64,000 nt of DNA from an uncultured Ferrovibrio sp. (GCF_937960835.1 NZ_CALGPC010000006.1:558001-622000); one strand, 5' to 3'. Shown: positions 1 through 8,833, counted from the stretch's first letter. The notes: generated by a model from the sequence alone, not told the origin. Translations and numbers: made by a program.

Positions 1-2
1 AG

Positions 3-668
3 CCGCGGCCGACGCCCGCTCTGAAGCCGGATCGCCGCAGAAGCACGCTGGTCGCCATCGAGGCGCTGTGCCAGCGCGAACCGAAGTTCGCCGAAGCCTG
101 GCGGGTCGTCGAATTCTTGCCCGACCGGCGCCGTCCGGCCGATCTGGCAAGTCTGGCGCGGATCATCGTCGAGCAGCAGGTCTCGGTTGCCTCGGCGGCA
201 GCAATCTGGGCTCGGGTGGAAATGGCGGTGACGCCGTTCACCGCCGAACAGATATTGAAGCGCAGCGATGCACAACTGCAGCGCTGTGGTTTGAGCCGGC
301 CGAAGATGCTTTATCTGCGCCATCTGGCGCGCGCCGTGAAACAGGGCGAGCTCGATTTCGCGTTGTTGCCCAAGCTGGAGGATCACGCGGCCATCACCAT
401 GCTGACGGCGGTGAAAGGGATCGGGCGCTGGACGGCGGAGATCTTTTTGCTGTTTGCGCTGGATCGTCCCGATATCTGGCCGGCGCATGATCTCGCGCTG
501 CAGGAAGCAACGCGCCGCTTGTTCGGTTTGAAGTCTCGGCCGGATGTGAAGCAGATGGATGCGCTGGCGGAACCGTGGCGGCCCTATCGCGGCGTCGCTT
601 CGCGGCTGCTGTGGCGGTATTATGCCGTCACGCAGAACCGGCTGACGACCGATGCAGCGCCAGTATGA
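3..668 (+). CDS. alkA: DNA-3-methyladenine glycosylase II, 5' end cut by window
   Basis: Base-excision repair glycosylase that removes alkylated purines such as 3-methyladenine. The frame is open to the left edge, with no ATG or GTG before a TTG at 117. Because the residues before that TTG (ALCQREPKFAEAW) fit the family, the true start is probably left of the window. A helix-hairpin-helix is visible (GIGRWTAE, about visible residue 139), followed by the motif AHDLAL whose Asp is the expected catalytic residue of the AlkA/HhH-GPD superfamily. About 221 residues are visible, near the usual length of the short bacterial form. An esterase gene follows 39 bases downstream on the same strand. Family is secure; exact substrate range is not visible. 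Confidence 0.85.
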   Translation, partial: PRPTPALKPDRRRSTLVAIEALCQREPKFAEAWRVVEFLPDRRRPADLASLARIIVEQQVSVASAAAIWARVEMAVTPFTAEQILKRSDAQLQRCGLSRPKMLYLRHLARAVKQGELDFALLPKLEDHAAITMLTAVKGIGRWTAEIFLLFALDRPDIWPAHDLALQEATRRLFGLKSRPDVKQMDALAEPWRPYRGVASRLLWRYYAVTQNRLTTDAAPV

Positions 669-707
669 AACCCGGCACGAAACTGACGATTATGCTGACT
701 GATTGCC

Positions 708-1424
708 ATGAAGATTGACGGGCCCCGGATTCCTCCCGCGCAAGGCAAGGCGCAAAGCCTTGTCGTTCTGCTGCATGGCTATGGCGCGGACGGCAACGAC
801 CTGATCGAGCTGGGCGCGCAGTGGCGGCGGCAATTGCCCGGAGCTGCTTTCGTAGCGCCGCATGCCCCGACGATGATCCCGGGCTTTCCGCCCGGCATGG
901 GCGGCGGGCGGCAATGGTTCGCACTCGATGCCTATGATCCGAACTTGCTGCGGCGCGACCCGCATCATGCGGCGGAGATTTATGCCACGATGCTAGATGG
1001 TGCCGAGAAGGCCGCGCCGGTGCTGGAAAGTTTCATCGACATGGAACTTGCGCGTCTTGGCCTGGGCGCCGACCGGCTGATGTTGGTGGGCTTCAGCCAG
1101 GGGACCATGATGGCGCTGCATGTCGGCTTGCGCCGCAGTCCGGCGCCAGCGGGGATTTTGGGATTCTCCGGCGCGCTGCTCGGCGCCGACAAGCTCAAGG
1201 AGCAGATTCGCGGCCGGCCGCCGATTCTGCTGATCCATGGCGATGCCGACGACGTGGTACCGCTTGAGGCCTTATTCGCGGCGCTGAACGGACTGGCCGC
1301 GGCGGACTGTCCCGCCCGCTGGCATATCGGCAGGGGCGTTGGCCATGGAATCGCGCCGGACGGTCTTGCACTGGGCGGCGCTTTCCTTGCGGAAAGTAGT
1401 GGCGCCGCGCGGCTGGCGCGCTAG
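708..1424 (+). CDS. alpha/beta hydrolase, phospholipase/carboxylesterase family
   Basis: A 238-residue cytoplasmic serine hydrolase of the short carboxylesterase/thioesterase (YpfH-like) family. It has an oxyanion-hole segment LLHGYGADGND near residue 21, the nucleophile elbow GFSQG with Ser near 130, an acid in GDADDVVP near 180 and the catalytic His in GVGHG near 213. There is no signal peptide. It lies just behind the glycosylase gene on the same strand and may share its transcript. The natural ester substrate cannot be told from the sequence; lysophospholipid or small acyl esters are typical of the family. Confidence 0.85.
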   Translation: MKIDGPRIPPAQGKAQSLVVLLHGYGADGNDLIELGAQWRRQLPGAAFVAPHAPTMIPGFPPGMGGGRQWFALDAYDPNLLRRDPHHAAEIYATMLDGAEKAAPVLESFIDMELARLGLGADRLMLVGFSQGTMMALHVGLRRSPAPAGILGFSGALLGADKLKEQIRGRPPILLIHGDADDVVPLEALFAALNGLAAADCPARWHIGRGVGHGIAPDGLALGGAFLAESSGAARLAR

Positions 1425-1542
1425 ATCAATGCAGCCTCCGGCCCGGCAGACCGGCGGCCCTTACAAAATAAGGTAGTTGTCATGATGCGGTAACCCCGCA
1501 TATGGTAATTGCAATTCTACGCAACCGGGCCCTGGGGAGCAC

Positions 1543-2088
1543 ATGAACCCTGAGAGTTGTCCAGCGTTAGTGTTGAATGCGGATTACCAGCCGCTGTCTT
1601 ATTTCCCGCTCTCGGTTTGGCCGTGGCAGGAAGTGGTCAAAGCGGTGTGTATGGATCGCGTCACCATCCTGTCGGAATACGAGCAGGAAATCCGCTCCCC
1701 CAGTTTCAGCATGCGGCTGCCGAGCGTGGTGGCGCTGAAACGCTACATCGCCCCGGCCCGCCGCCCAGCCTTTACCCGTTTCAATCTGTTCCTGCGCGAC
1801 CGCTTCTCCTGCCAATATTGCGGCAGCCGGCATGAACTGACCTTCGATCATGTAATCCCGCGTTCCCGTGGCGGCCTGACCCGCTGGGACAATGTGGTTG
1901 CTGCCTGCGCGCCGTGCAATCTGCGCAAGGGCGGCCGCATGCCGCATGATTGTGGCATGCATCCCAGGACGAAGCCGCACATGCCGACCGTACAGGAATT
2001 GCAACGTAATGGGCGGGCTTTCCCGCCCAATTATTTGCACGATAGCTGGCGCGACTTCCTATACTGGGATAGTGAACTGGAGCCGTAA
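1543..2088 (+). CDS. HNH endonuclease family protein
   Basis: A 181-residue protein with a C-terminal HNH domain. A zinc-binding pair CQYC (near residue 91) and a second pair CAPC frame the core, in which FDHVIPRSRGG and WDNVVAAC give the His-Asn-His type signature. The N-terminal half (VLNADYQPLSYFPLSVWPWQE) is the conserved opening of a chromosomal HNH family widespread in alphaproteobacteria. It has no toxin or phage context, so a housekeeping nucleic-acid role is more likely than defence. Start is ATG after a GGGGAG site. The 118-base gap before it holds only a 6-bp hairpin (1485-1501). Confidence 0.88.
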   Translation: MNPESCPALVLNADYQPLSYFPLSVWPWQEVVKAVCMDRVTILSEYEQEIRSPSFSMRLPSVVALKRYIAPARRPAFTRFNLFLRDRFSCQYCGSRHELTFDHVIPRSRGGLTRWDNVVAACAPCNLRKGGRMPHDCGMHPRTKPHMPTVQELQRNGRAFPPNYLHDSWRDFLYWDSELEP

Positions 2089-2141
2089 GGCCCGAGCTGC
2101 GTCTCGGCTTTGTCCGGTCAGCGCCAATCAGGGAGATCGCG

Positions 2142-2600
2142 ATGGTTTCGCCGGTTCCGGAAGGCTACCACTCTGTCACGCCGTATCTGACCATCACGAA
2201 TGCCGCCAAGGCAATCGACTTCTACCGCAAGGCCTTCGGCGCCGAAGAGATCTACCGAATGACGGCCCCTGATGGCGAACGGTTGCTGCATGCGCAGATC
2301 AAGATTGGCGATTCTCATCTCATGCTCTGCGACAGCTTTCCCGAATTCGGCGGCTCGGCCCCGGCGCGGGATGGCGCGGGCGTGGGCGTACATCTTTATG
2401 TCGCCGATGTCGATGCAGTGATGGCGGCAGCGGAGAAGGCGGGTGCGCGCATCCTCAATCCGGCAGAGGATGCTTTCTGGGGCGATCGCTATGGCCGGCT
2501 GCTCGATCCTTTCGGTGTCATCTGGAGCGTGGCCACCCATATCAAGGACATGACGCCGGACGAGATTACCGTCGCCGCAAAACAGACTTTCGGCGGCTGA
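2142..2600 (+). CDS. VOC-family protein (PhnB/glyoxalase-like)
   Basis: A 152-residue single-chain protein of the vicinal oxygen chelate superfamily, PhnB-like branch. It begins with the typical YHSVTPYLTITNAAKAIDFYRKAFGA-type opening (residues 8-32) and ends with a conserved DPFGVIWSVATH segment. Paired beta-alpha-beta-beta-beta units are implied by the two halves. Members include dioxygenases, glyoxalases and antibiotic-binding proteins, but this branch is mostly uncharacterised, so no reaction is assigned. It is convergent with coq7, whose stop lies 14 bases away. Confidence 0.8.
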   Translation: MVSPVPEGYHSVTPYLTITNAAKAIDFYRKAFGAEEIYRMTAPDGERLLHAQIKIGDSHLMLCDSFPEFGGSAPARDGAGVGVHLYVADVDAVMAAAEKAGARILNPAEDAFWGDRYGRLLDPFGVIWSVATHIKDMTPDEITVAAKQTFGG

Positions 2601-2614
2601 GTTAGTTATTCCGG

Positions 2615-3166
2615 CTAGATCCGCTCGGACAGCCAGATCGCGCCACGGGTCAGCGCTTTGATGCCCTTGCTCAGAAGGTTGTAGCCCGGCGCATCGGTCG
2701 CTCCCTCGGCGCGCGCAATGTCGCGATGCTCGATTTCCTCAGCGCGGAATTTTTCCAGCAGGGCGCGCAATTCCGGCTCGGCTTCGCCCAGCTTCTCGAC
2801 CTGCTTGGCGTAATGCTGGTCAATCACTTCCTCCACCGCTTCGGTACAGGCCATTGCGGCCTTCTCACCTAGCAAAGCCGTGGCAGCACCAAGGGCAAAA
2901 GCGCCAGCATGCCAAACCGGACCCAGCAGGGTGGGGCGCACGCGGCGCTGCGGCAGCAGGCGGTCGAAAGCATCAAGATGCTTCTGTTCCTGCTCAGCCA
3001 TGTGGCGGATGGTCGGCGCCGACGGTGCTTTGCCCAGTACCGCCAGTTGGCCTTCGTAGATTCTCTTCGCGCCATATTCGCCGGCATGGTCGACGCGAAG
3101 GATGCGTTTCAGCAACTGCTGCGGATCGGGGTCGCCGGCCAGGCGCCGTCTGTTCTGCCGCATCAT
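2615..3166 (-). CDS. coq7: 2-nonaprenyl-3-methyl-6-methoxy-1,4-benzoquinol hydroxylase (Coq7)
   Basis: Di-iron hydroxylase of ubiquinone synthesis, 183 residues, about the usual length of alphaproteobacterial Coq7. Two Glu/His iron-binding repeats are visible: RVDHAGEYGAKRIYEGQ with EQEKHLDAF in the first half, and EAVEEVIDQHY with FRAEEIEHRDIA in the second. The start is placed at ATG 3166, which overlaps the stop of the upstream dsbB gene (TGATG), a normal operon junction; a longer frame to 3244 would run inside dsbB. It is likely a peripheral membrane protein. Co-transcription with dsbB is plausible because DsbB passes electrons to quinone. Confidence 0.92.
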   Translation of the reverse strand: MMRQNRRRLAGDPDPQQLLKRILRVDHAGEYGAKRIYEGQLAVLGKAPSAPTIRHMAEQEQKHLDAFDRLLPQRRVRPTLLGPVWHAGAFALGAATALLGEKAAMACTEAVEEVIDQHYAKQVEKLGEAEPELRALLEKFRAEEIEHRDIARAEGATDAPGYNLLSKGIKALTRGAIWLSERI

Positions 3167-3660
3167 CACGTATTCTCCCGGAAGGCGCGGCGCGCGGCGA
3201 TGGCCGTAAACACCGCCAGCAGACCCGCCCAGATCACATTCCATCCCGCCATCGACAGACCAAGGAAGCGGAAGGCCGCTTCATCGCAGCGTACCACCGG
3301 CGCGGTCATCAACTGCGCGCGCAATTCCTCCAAGGTCTTCGGCGTCGGCGCGCCCCCACAGCTTGCCAGCCCCTGCCACCATTTCTCTTCGACGCCGACA
3401 TGAAAGATGGCGATGCTGGCACCTGTGGCGAAACTCAGCGCCGCCAGTACGAGCAGCGGCCCGCGCCAGCGCGGCATCAGCAGGGCTGCAAGCCCCAGCA
3501 GGATGGAGGCCGTGTAAGGCCAGCGCTGCCAGATGCAGAGCTCGCAAGGCGCCAGGCCGAAGCCGTATTGCGCGATGAAGGCGAAAGCCAGGCTCGCCAC
3601 GCTGGCGGCGGCAACGAGCAAGCCCGAATGGCGGGGATGGAAAGCGAAAGCGACGGACAT
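3166..3660 (-). CDS. dsbB: disulfide bond formation protein B
   Basis: Inner-membrane quinone reductase that reoxidises periplasmic DsbA. The 164 residues contain four predicted membrane helices. The first periplasmic loop carries CELCIWQRWPY (CxxC near residues 38-41, with the conserved quinone-site Arg), and the second loop holds the other redox cysteines, in ASCGG and VVRCDE. Its last codon overlaps the coq7 start, indicating one transcript. The DsbA partner is not in the window. Confidence 0.93.
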   Translation of the reverse strand: MSVAFAFHPRHSGLLVAAASVASLAFAFIAQYGFGLAPCELCIWQRWPYTASILLGLAALLMPRWRGPLLVLAALSFATGASIAIFHVGVEEKWWQGLASCGGAPTPKTLEELRAQLMTAPVVRCDEAAFRFLGLSMAGWNVIWAGLLAVFTAIAARRAFRENT

Positions 3661-3750
3661 AGGGCAAGTATATGTCGCGGTTTGCAGATTGAAAACGCGC
3701 GGGGCGCGCCGCGGCAGACTGTCGCGGTGTGGTGGTTCAGCCGGTGATGC

Positions 3751-4344
3751 CTAGATGAGGTAGCGGATGACGATGAAGCCGCCGACCAAGGCGATGAGGA
3801 AAATCCAGCCCAGCAAGGTCAGCCGCCGCTCGATGAAAACCTGGATCGGCGGTCCGAATTTCCACAGCAGGCCGGCCAGCAGAAAGAAGCGGACGCCGCG
3901 GGTGACGACGGATGCAATGATGAAAACGGCCAGACTGAAATGGGCCGCGCCGCTGGCAATGGTGACCAGCTTGTAGGGGATTGGCGTCAGGCCTTTGATG
4001 AGGATGATCCACAGGCCGTATTCGCCGTAGGCGGATTCAAAAGCGGCCCAGGCATCCGCAAGGCCATAGATCCGGATGATCCATTGCCCCAGGGTCTCGA
4101 TCAGGAAAAAGCCGATGGCATAGCCCAGCATGCCGCCGAGCACCGAGGCGACCGTGCAGATGAATGCGTATTGAAAGGAGCGATGTGGCGCTGCCAGGCA
4201 CATCGGCAACAGCATCACGTCGGGCGGTATCGGAAAGACCGAGCTTTCGAGGAAGGATACCACGGCCAAGGCCCGCGGCGCATTCGGCCGACGGGCCTGA
4301 CGCATGGTCCAGTCATAAAGGCTGCGGAACACGAGCGATGACAC
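3751..4344 (-). CDS. YqaA-family (DedA-like) membrane protein
   Basis: A 197-residue integral membrane protein of the YqaA branch of the DedA/SNARE-associated superfamily. It has an FLESSVFPIPPDVMLLPM segment near residue 31, a glycine-rich GGMLGYAIGFFL segment and the IKGLTPIPYKLVTIASG motif near 115, the re-entrant-loop signature shared with undecaprenyl- and lipid-transporting DedA proteins. DedA relatives support envelope homeostasis and lipid-carrier recycling; the specific role of YqaA is not established. It is a single gene on the minus strand, transcribed toward dsbB. Confidence 0.85.
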   Translation of the reverse strand: MSSLVFRSLYDWTMRQARRPNAPRALAVVSFLESSVFPIPPDVMLLPMCLAAPHRSFQYAFICTVASVLGGMLGYAIGFFLIETLGQWIIRIYGLADAWAAFESAYGEYGLWIILIKGLTPIPYKLVTIASGAAHFSLAVFIIASVVTRGVRFFLLAGLLWKFGPPIQVFIERRLTLLGWIFLIALVGGFIVIRYLI

Positions 4345-4522
4345 TCCGGCCTAGAAAGCTCGTTCGTGTATGCCGGAGGCGGGCGGGCTTGTCCATGCGC
4401 GCCAGCCGCGGCTGTTGTGATAAGCGCGGGCCGGTTCAGTGGCACCGATCAGGCGCTGTCACATGTCGGAGAAGGAGGGAAGCTGCTTGGCCGGGAAGCG
4501 TTTTTCTTTGCCGGTGGGGGAG

Positions 4523-4550
4523 TTGATTTAGGCGGTGCGTTGGGTAATAT
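4523..4550 (+). promoter_or_regulatory. candidate sigma-70 promoter of tRNA-Leu
   Basis: TTGATT (4523-4528), a 16-base spacer and TAATAT (4545-4550) sit 33 bases before the tRNA. Both hexamers match the consensus at four of six positions. This is the best candidate in the 239-base gap between the YqaA-type gene and the tRNA; the rest of that gap holds a 12-bp perfect palindrome CAGCCGCGGCTG (4401-4412) and nothing else I can assign. Confidence 0.35.
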
Positions 4551-4583
4551 CCGGCCTCCCCGCTCAACCGGGCGATTATCCGG

Positions 4584-4670
4584 GCCCCAGTGGTGGAATT
4601 GGTAGACGCGACAGACTCAAAATCTGTTGTCCGCAAGGGCGTGCTGGTTCAAGTCCGGCCTGGGGCACCA
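4584..4670 (+). tRNA. tRNA-Leu (anticodon CAA)
   Basis: An 87-base class II tRNA with CCA encoded. Acceptor arms GCCCCAG (4584-4590) and CTGGGGC (4660-4666) pair fully. The anticodon stem ACAGA/TCTGT (4611-4615/4623-4627) encloses the loop CTCAAAA, giving anticodon CAA at 4618-4620, which reads TTG. A long variable arm (GTCCGCAAGGGC region) and the T-loop GGTTCAAGTCC fit tRNA-Leu. Confidence 0.97.
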
Positions 4671-4712
4671 CTTCCGACATTCCGATCCTGACATAGCTGT
4701 CCCTGATGTGGC

Positions 4713-6737
4713 TCAAGCCGCATTGGCATGCTGCAAGGTCCAGACCGACAGCTTCTCGCTGCGGCCACGGATCGGCTGCGGCGGCAATTCGGTGAAGCCT
4801 TGCAGGAGGTCGTGGCGGCCCTGCGCCTGCACGGCCGCTGCCAAGGCGCTGGAAATGCTGATGGTGCTGGTGGGCGAGCGGCCGATGCTTTCCAGCCGGG
4901 CGGCGACATTCACCGTGTCGCCCGCGGCGGAGAAATGCATCTGGCTGCTGCCGCCCAGGCGGCTGATCACCACGGGGCCGTAATGGATACCGACGCGGAC
5001 GACCAGCGGAGGCTGACCCTGTGTTTCGAGCTGGCGGCTCCAATCGCTGATATCGTCCAGCAGGCGGCGCCCGCAGGCAAGCGCCGTAACGGGGTCCTGC
5101 GGCGCTGCACCGCGTATGCCGAAAATCACCATGGCGCCGTCGCCGAGGAATTGATCGAGCATGCCGCCATGGGCCAGCACGACGCGCTCGACGCGACCGT
5201 GAAAGGCGCGCAAAAAATCCGCCGCCACTTCAGGCGCCATGGTTTCGCAGCGCGCGGTGAAATCGGCCAGATCGATGAACATGATGGCGGCCAATTGACG
5301 GCGTCCAGCCGTCTCCGGCATGCCATGCGCCAGCAGATCGGCGATCATCGGCGAGTGATAACGCGACAGGTTGGATTTCTGCCGCTCCATATCACGGCGT
5401 CCGCGCCGTTCCTGCACGATCCGGCTGAGCGCGACGAAGCTGGTATTTAGCAAAATGGAGAGCAGGGCGAAGGAGAGGTTCAGCCACACAAGGCTGTACT
5501 GAAACGCAAGCTGCGCAACGATGAACAGAAGCAAGGACAGAACGACGAAGCCGCCGGCTGCGGCGAAAGGTGAGGGAAGATGCCCAATCGCGAAGGCGGC
5601 CAGGCCAAAGCCAACGATCAGTGTGATATCCCACAGCAGGACTGTGGTGCCATGCTGCAGGATCTGACCGCTGATCAGATTGGCAGTCACGGTCGCCAAG
5701 GCTTCGACGCCGGGCAGGCTGAGACTGAATGGCGTGACGAAGGTATCGCCCGCCCCGACGGCAGTGGCGCCGATCAGCACGGCACGGCCGGCAAGCCGCT
5801 GCCGCGGGATACGGTCATTGACCAGATCCACCAGCGAATAGGTGGGGATCGTCTTCGGCGGACCATAATAAAGCAGCGGCAACCGTAATTGCGCATCCGT
5901 CGGCACGAGCCTGCCATTTAGAAGCAGGCCCCGGTCCAGCAGCAGGGCCATCTTTTCCTTTGGCAGTGCGTGGAAAAGGCGGGTCAACTCCAGGGGGAAG
6001 GCGGGGATGTAACGGCCGCCAACGGGAAGGGCGAGGTGGATTTGCCGCAAGACGCCGTCCTGATCGGCGAGGACATTCACATGGCCAAGGTTCACCTGCT
6101 CCCGCAGCGGGGCGATGGGCGCCAGCGTGCCGGTGGCGCCGGCCATCTGCGTCTTGACGGAGCCGTGGTGCACCACAGACAATGCCGCGCGTCGCACCAG
6201 CCGCACCATGTCCTCATCCATCTCACCACCCGGCTCGAATGTGAAGGCCAGGGGCAGGACGACAGGCGCCTTTGCCAGCGCCTCTGCCAGGTCTTGGTCG
6301 CCCGTATTCGGCTGCCCCATGCCTGGATGTGCTGGTGCGGTGGCGGCTTCTTCGTCCAGCAGAAGAAGATCGAGGCCGATGGCGTTCGCGCCTGCCTCCG
6401 TCAGGCGGCTGACGGCATCGGCGAGAACGCTGCGCGGCAGGGGCCAGCGTTTGTAGGCTGTGATAGAGGCATCGTCGATGGCGATAACGGCCACCTGCGG
6501 CGGCGGCGGTATTGCGCCGCGGGTCTGGAAGCGCCAGGCCAGCATCTGCCCCTCAAGGGCACTGGGCAAAGGCGCGTCGCGCCAGGCGAGATAGGCAATA
6601 ACAGTCGCCGCCATCAGCACCCCGGCGACAGTCATCTGCCAGGCCGCATTCCGCGAAAAGAAGCGCCGGACAAACACGGAAGAACTCAGGGCGCTTCGGT
6701 TCGGCGCAGGGCTGACTCCACGCGAGCCTGCCCCCAT
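4713..6737 (-). CDS. CHASE2-domain class III adenylate/guanylate cyclase
   Basis: Membrane receptor-type cyclase of up to 674 residues. A first helix (about residues 34-52) precedes a periplasmic CHASE2 sensor (about 55-330). Three closely spaced membrane helices follow (about 335-430), then a cytoplasmic class III cyclase domain. Metal-binding aspartates are in FIDLADF (near 487) and FLGDG (near 530); the transition-state Asn/Arg pair is in GDTVNVAARLE (near 610). The position before FLGDG reads LDQ where adenylate cyclases usually have Lys, so base specificity is uncertain. The frame overlaps the fecR-like stop by 52 bases; a GTG at 6677, nine bases after that stop, is an attractive alternative start. 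Product is presumably cAMP or cGMP. Confidence 0.88.
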   Translation of the reverse strand: MGAGSRGVSPAPNRSALSSSVFVRRFFSRNAAWQMTVAGVLMAATVIAYLAWRDAPLPSALEGQMLAWRFQTRGAIPPPPQVAVIAIDDASITAYKRWPLPRSVLADAVSRLTEAGANAIGLDLLLLDEEAATAPAHPGMGQPNTGDQDLAEALAKAPVVLPLAFTFEPGGEMDEDMVRLVRRAALSVVHHGSVKTQMAGATGTLAPIAPLREQVNLGHVNVLADQDGVLRQIHLALPVGGRYIPAFPLELTRLFHALPKEKMALLLDRGLLLNGRLVPTDAQLRLPLLYYGPPKTIPTYSLVDLVNDRIPRQRLAGRAVLIGATAVGAGDTFVTPFSLSLPGVEALATVTANLISGQILQHGTTVLLWDITLIVGFGLAAFAIGHLPSPFAAAGGFVVLSLLLFIVAQLAFQYSLVWLNLSFALLSILLNTSFVALSRIVQERRGRRDMERQKSNLSRYHSPMIADLLAHGMPETAGRRQLAAIMFIDLADFTARCETMAPEVAADFLRAFHGRVERVVLAHGGMLDQFLGDGAMVIFGIRGAAPQDPVTALACGRRLLDDISDWSRQLETQGQPPLVVRVGIHYGPVVISRLGGSSQMHFSAAGDTVNVAARLESIGRSPTSTISISSALAAAVQAQGRHDLLQGFTELPPQPIRGRSEKLSVWTLQHANAA

Positions 6738-7390
6738 CGGACCGGCTGGGTTGGTGCTGCATTCGGCGCAACGTCGGTGCCGAAACCAGGCTCCAGCAAC
6801 ACGCTTGCGCCGCTCTGCCGGCTGTTGACCGATACGGTCCCTTCGACGACAAAGACCGAGGTTCCGGCCGGCAGCACCTCGGTGGTCCAGATAGTAGAGC
6901 GCGCGGCGGCAACTGCGGTCGGTGTGCGCAGTTCGAAGCTGTTACGATTTGCCGACGGCGCCAGCGTAATCCGCAGGATGCCCTCAAGGAGAACGAGCAC
7001 GGCCTTCCGCGACTGATCGGCTTCCGTCAGCTGCTGCACTGAGAGGCTGCTGTTCGCTCCAATGGTTGCGTCAATGCCGCCGCTGCAGTTCAGCCGCAGG
7101 CGGGCGTTGCGGCCGGTGACGATCTGATCGTCGGCGCTTATCACCGTGCCGATAGTGGAGCGATCGTCCCTGCCGCCGCGCAGGATCGTGACCGGACCGG
7201 TTTGACGCATCACGGTGCAGCTTTCGCCGTGCTGTTGCGCGGGGGCTGAAAAGGCCGCGACACATGTTACGAAAACCGCAAGCATGGCCGCGCCGCGCAA
7301 ACGTCTGCAGCACTCGCGTCCATCGCGAATGAGGGTTCTGGATTGCACGTTCGCTTCTCCCAGCCAAGCGGGCTGGCATGATCTAGGCAA
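6686..7390 (-). CDS. FecR-domain secreted protein
   Basis: Up to 234 residues with a signal-peptide-like hydrophobic stretch ending AFSAPAQQ, then a FecR-type domain: a TGPVTILRGG opening near residue 63, a repeated beta pattern and FELRTPTAVAAARST, the part best conserved in this family. FecR-domain proteins often stand beside a CHASE2 cyclase, as here, and probably act on or with the periplasmic sensor. The gene is upstream of the cyclase in the same operon. The start is uncertain: residues before the signal peptide are unusually many, so an internal start is possible. Confidence 0.75.
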   Translation of the reverse strand: MPRSCQPAWLGEANVQSRTLIRDGRECCRRLRGAAMLAVFVTCVAAFSAPAQQHGESCTVMRQTGPVTILRGGRDDRSTIGTVISADDQIVTGRNARLRLNCSGGIDATIGANSSLSVQQLTEADQSRKAVLVLLEGILRITLAPSANRNSFELRTPTAVAAARSTIWTTEVLPAGTSVFVVEGTVSVNSRQSGASVLLEPGFGTDVAPNAAPTQPVRWGQARVESALRRTEAP

Positions 7391-7393
7391 TCG

Positions 7394-8833
7394 TCAGGCG
7401 ACCGCTTCGACGGTTTCGGATCCGGAGGACGCCGCCGCCGGTTCCATGATTGATTTCAGTGTCGCGGCGGGGATGCCGCTGGCAATCAACTGTTCACACA
7501 AGGTATCCTTCAAGCGCTGCAAGCCGGCGGCATCGCGCGCTTCGCAGCGGCCGACCAGAACGTTCTGTGTATTAGAGGCACGCAGCAGCCACCAGCCATC
7601 TTCGGTAGCGACCCGGACGCCGTCGATGTTGTTCACATTTGCGCCAGCCTGCTGCAGCCGGTGCTTCACCTCATGGATAATGCCGAACTTGCGTGCATCA
7701 TCGCATTCGATGCGCAGTTCCGGCGTGGTGACGGTCTTCGGCAGGCGGTCATGCATCTCAGCCAGGCTGCGGCTGCTACGGGCCACGATGTTGAGCAGAC
7801 GGACGGCGGCATAGAGCGCGTCGTCATAGCCGTAATAGCGGTCTGCGAAGAAGATATGCCCGCTCATTTCTCCGGCAAATACCGCGCCGGATTCTTGCAT
7901 CTTCGCCTTGATCAGCGAATGGCCAGTCTTCCACATAATCGGCACACCACCCAACCGCTCGACAGTGTCGAAGACCGTCTGGCTTGTTTTTACATCAGCA
8001 ATGATAGTGGCGCCGGGCTGGAGGCGCAGGATTTCTTCCGACCAGAGGATCATCAGCTGGTCGCCCCACAGGATATTGCCCCGATTATCAATCACGCCAA
8101 GCCGATCGCCATCGCCGTCAAAGGCGATGCCAAGATCGCAGCCTTCGGCCAGCACGGTGGCGCGCAGCTGTTCCAAGGTTTCCGGCAATGTCGGGTCTGG
8201 ATGATGGGCGGGGAAGGTGCCGTCGATCTCGCCATTGAGTACGATATGACGGCCGGGCAAATATCGCGTGATCCGCTGCACCACGGCGCCTGCCGCGCCA
8301 TTGCCTGGATCCCACACCACAGACAGCGAGCGCGCCAATTCGGAGTCGCGCATCAGTCTGCGCACATAGGCACCGAAAACCGAGCGGCGGATGGAACGGC
8401 CCGTGCCGCTGGCAAATTCCTTATCCTTGATGATCTGGCCTAGGCGCTGGATATCGGGACCGTAGACACTGCGTCCTCCTAGTACCAGCTTGAAGCCGTT
8501 GTACTCGGGCGGATTATGCGAGCCGGTGATCATCACCGCCGCATCTGCGCCAAGATGCTTGCCGGCGAAGTAGAGCATCGGCGTGGGGCCGACGCCGATG
8601 CGCAGCACATCCATGCCTGCCATGCGCAGGCCTTTGGAGAAAGCATTCGCCAAAGCGGGAGAGGACAGGCGCCCGTCTTGGCCAAGCGCGACAACGCGGC
8701 CGCCGCTCTGCGCCACAAGTGTGCCGAAGGCGCGTCCCAGCGCGCGGGCGTCTTGCATCTTCAACGTCGATCCGACAACGCCGCGAATGTCGTACTCGCG
8801 CAGTATGCTGGCATCGAATTGATGCTTTGCCAT
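7394..8833 (-). CDS. manB: phosphomannomutase/phosphoglucomutase
   Basis: A 479-residue alpha-D-phosphohexomutase interconverting mannose-6-P and mannose-1-P (often also the glucose pair), supplying ManC with substrate for GDP-mannose. The phosphoserine loop TGSHNPP is near residue 107, the Mg-binding loop DGDGDR near 243, the sugar-specificity loop GEMSGHIFF near 325 and a C-terminal phosphate-binding segment (RASNTQNVLVGR) closes the enzyme. ATG 8833 is chosen over TTG 8836 because GGAGAG lies six bases upstream. It points away from the polysaccharide genes but matches their sugar chemistry. Confidence 0.92.
   Translation of the reverse strand: MAKHQFDASILREYDIRGVVGSTLKMQDARALGRAFGTLVAQSGGRVVALGQDGRLSSPALANAFSKGLRMAGMDVLRIGVGPTPMLYFAGKHLGADAAVMITGSHNPPEYNGFKLVLGGRSVYGPDIQRLGQIIKDKEFASGTGRSIRRSVFGAYVRRLMRDSELARSLSVVWDPGNGAAGAVVQRITRYLPGRHIVLNGEIDGTFPAHHPDPTLPETLEQLRATVLAEGCDLGIAFDGDGDRLGVIDNRGNILWGDQLMILWSEEILRLQPGATIIADVKTSQTVFDTVERLGGVPIMWKTGHSLIKAKMQESGAVFAGEMSGHIFFADRYYGYDDALYAAVRLLNIVARSSRSLAEMHDRLPKTVTTPELRIECDDARKFGIIHEVKHRLQQAGANVNNIDGVRVATEDGWWLLRASNTQNVLVGRCEARDAAGLQRLKDTLCEQLIASGIPAATLKSIMEPAAASSGSETVEAVA

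Noticed and set aside
2010..2029. Strong hairpin TGGGCGGG-CTTT-CCCGCCCA as a terminator
   Set aside because: It lies inside the HNH gene about 60 bases before its stop and the codons fit the protein; no T-run follows.
1543..2088. HNH gene as a defence nuclease or phage remnant
   Set aside because: No methylase, integrase or defence neighbours; the N-terminal half fits a housekeeping alphaproteobacterial family.
4584..4670. tRNA-Leu as an integration site of a genomic island
   Set aside because: No integrase, no repeat of the tRNA 3' end was noticed, and the neighbouring genes look native.
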